DNA from: Chitinophagaceae bacterium
GTDB lineage: Bacteria > Bacteroidota > Bacteroidia > Chitinophagales > Chitinophagaceae
Direction of reading: 5' to 3'
DNA: 6,858 nt
Assembly (NCBI GenBank): GCA_947378615.1
Contig: CANCKV010000175.1
Coordinates: 1-6,858 of the forward strand
Shown here piece after piece: positions 6,853 through 6,858 of this stretch; position 1 is the first letter of the stretch; every line of letters starts with the position of its first letter. The translations under genes and the position numbers were made by a program. The notes under the pieces were generated by a model, which saw nothing but the letters and a program-made list of their open reading frames with translations, searched no databases and had not been told where the DNA came from.

Positions 6853-6858
6853 ATGAAA
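6853..6858 (+). other. Possible start codon of a next gene at the right edge
   Basis: An ATG followed by AAA (Met-Lys) sits at the last six bases, preceded by an A-rich tract, which is usual upstream of starts in Bacteroidota where Shine-Dalgarno motifs are often absent. The neighbouring ATG at 6848 is followed at once by ATA and a TGA stop, so it is not a start. Only two codons are visible, so this is a hint only. Confidence 0.2.

Larger units (their letters stand above)
6347..6858. other. Non-coding downstream region of the giant gene
   Basis: No convincing gene is seen on either strand over these 512 bases. Positions 6347-6436 are AT-rich with no strong hairpin right after the stop codon. 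Positions 6437-6478 hold a weak terminator-like hairpin. Positions 6501-6719 hold the hairpin and 42-bp repeat array described separately. Positions 6720-6852 are AT-rich, with an A6 run followed by T7 at 6793-6807, and no RNA gene is recognised there. Confidence 0.7.

Overview
The window is AT-rich and dominated by one giant plus-strand gene that is already open at the left edge and ends at a TAG at 6344-6346. About 510 bases of apparently non-coding DNA follow. The organism is very probably a member of the Bacteroidota, because the protein ends in a type IX secretion system (T9SS) type A sorting domain carrying the YPNP motif. The order of C-terminal modules (stacked beta-strand repeats, a VERF...WQEGG...GYG..ITG module, a fibronectin-III-like domain, the sorting domain) suggests a Chitinophagales or Sphingobacteriales-type lineage. 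That finer placement is inference from general familiarity with such proteins.

Layout. Positions 2-6346 encode at least 2114 residues of a secreted, Ser/Thr/Gly/Asn-rich, beta-strand-repeat surface protein whose N-terminus and signal peptide lie outside the window. From left to right it has: irregular filament-like beta repeats (2 to about 3000); inside these, an exact 69-codon tandem repeat (1550-2206); an FPIG/YTPLTI-type module (about 3002-3538); a bacterial Ig-like domain (3560-3802); a fibronectin III domain (3809-4084); a second short beta-repeat block opening with a WNGTSWSAG motif (4091-4531); a conserved Bacteroidota C-terminal module (from 4532); a fibronectin-III-like domain (5792-6073); and the T9SS sorting domain (6086-6343). 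The expected role is a cell-surface or extracellular adhesin or matrix protein. No enzymatic domain was recognised.

The downstream region (6347-6858) holds a possible weak terminator hairpin (6437-6478) and a striking array of 42-bp tandem repeats (6533-6719). Every unit can fold into a hairpin. Substitutions between units fall so that pairing is kept, and each half-stem can pair either within its own unit or with the next one. A diverged but strong hairpin (6501-6527) borders the array on the left, and a near-perfect 12-bp inverted repeat (6687-6718) closes it on the right. This array is the most unusual part of the window. Reading frames stay open through it only because 42 is a multiple of three, and I do not regard them as genes. 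A possible start codon for another gene sits at the extreme right edge (6853).
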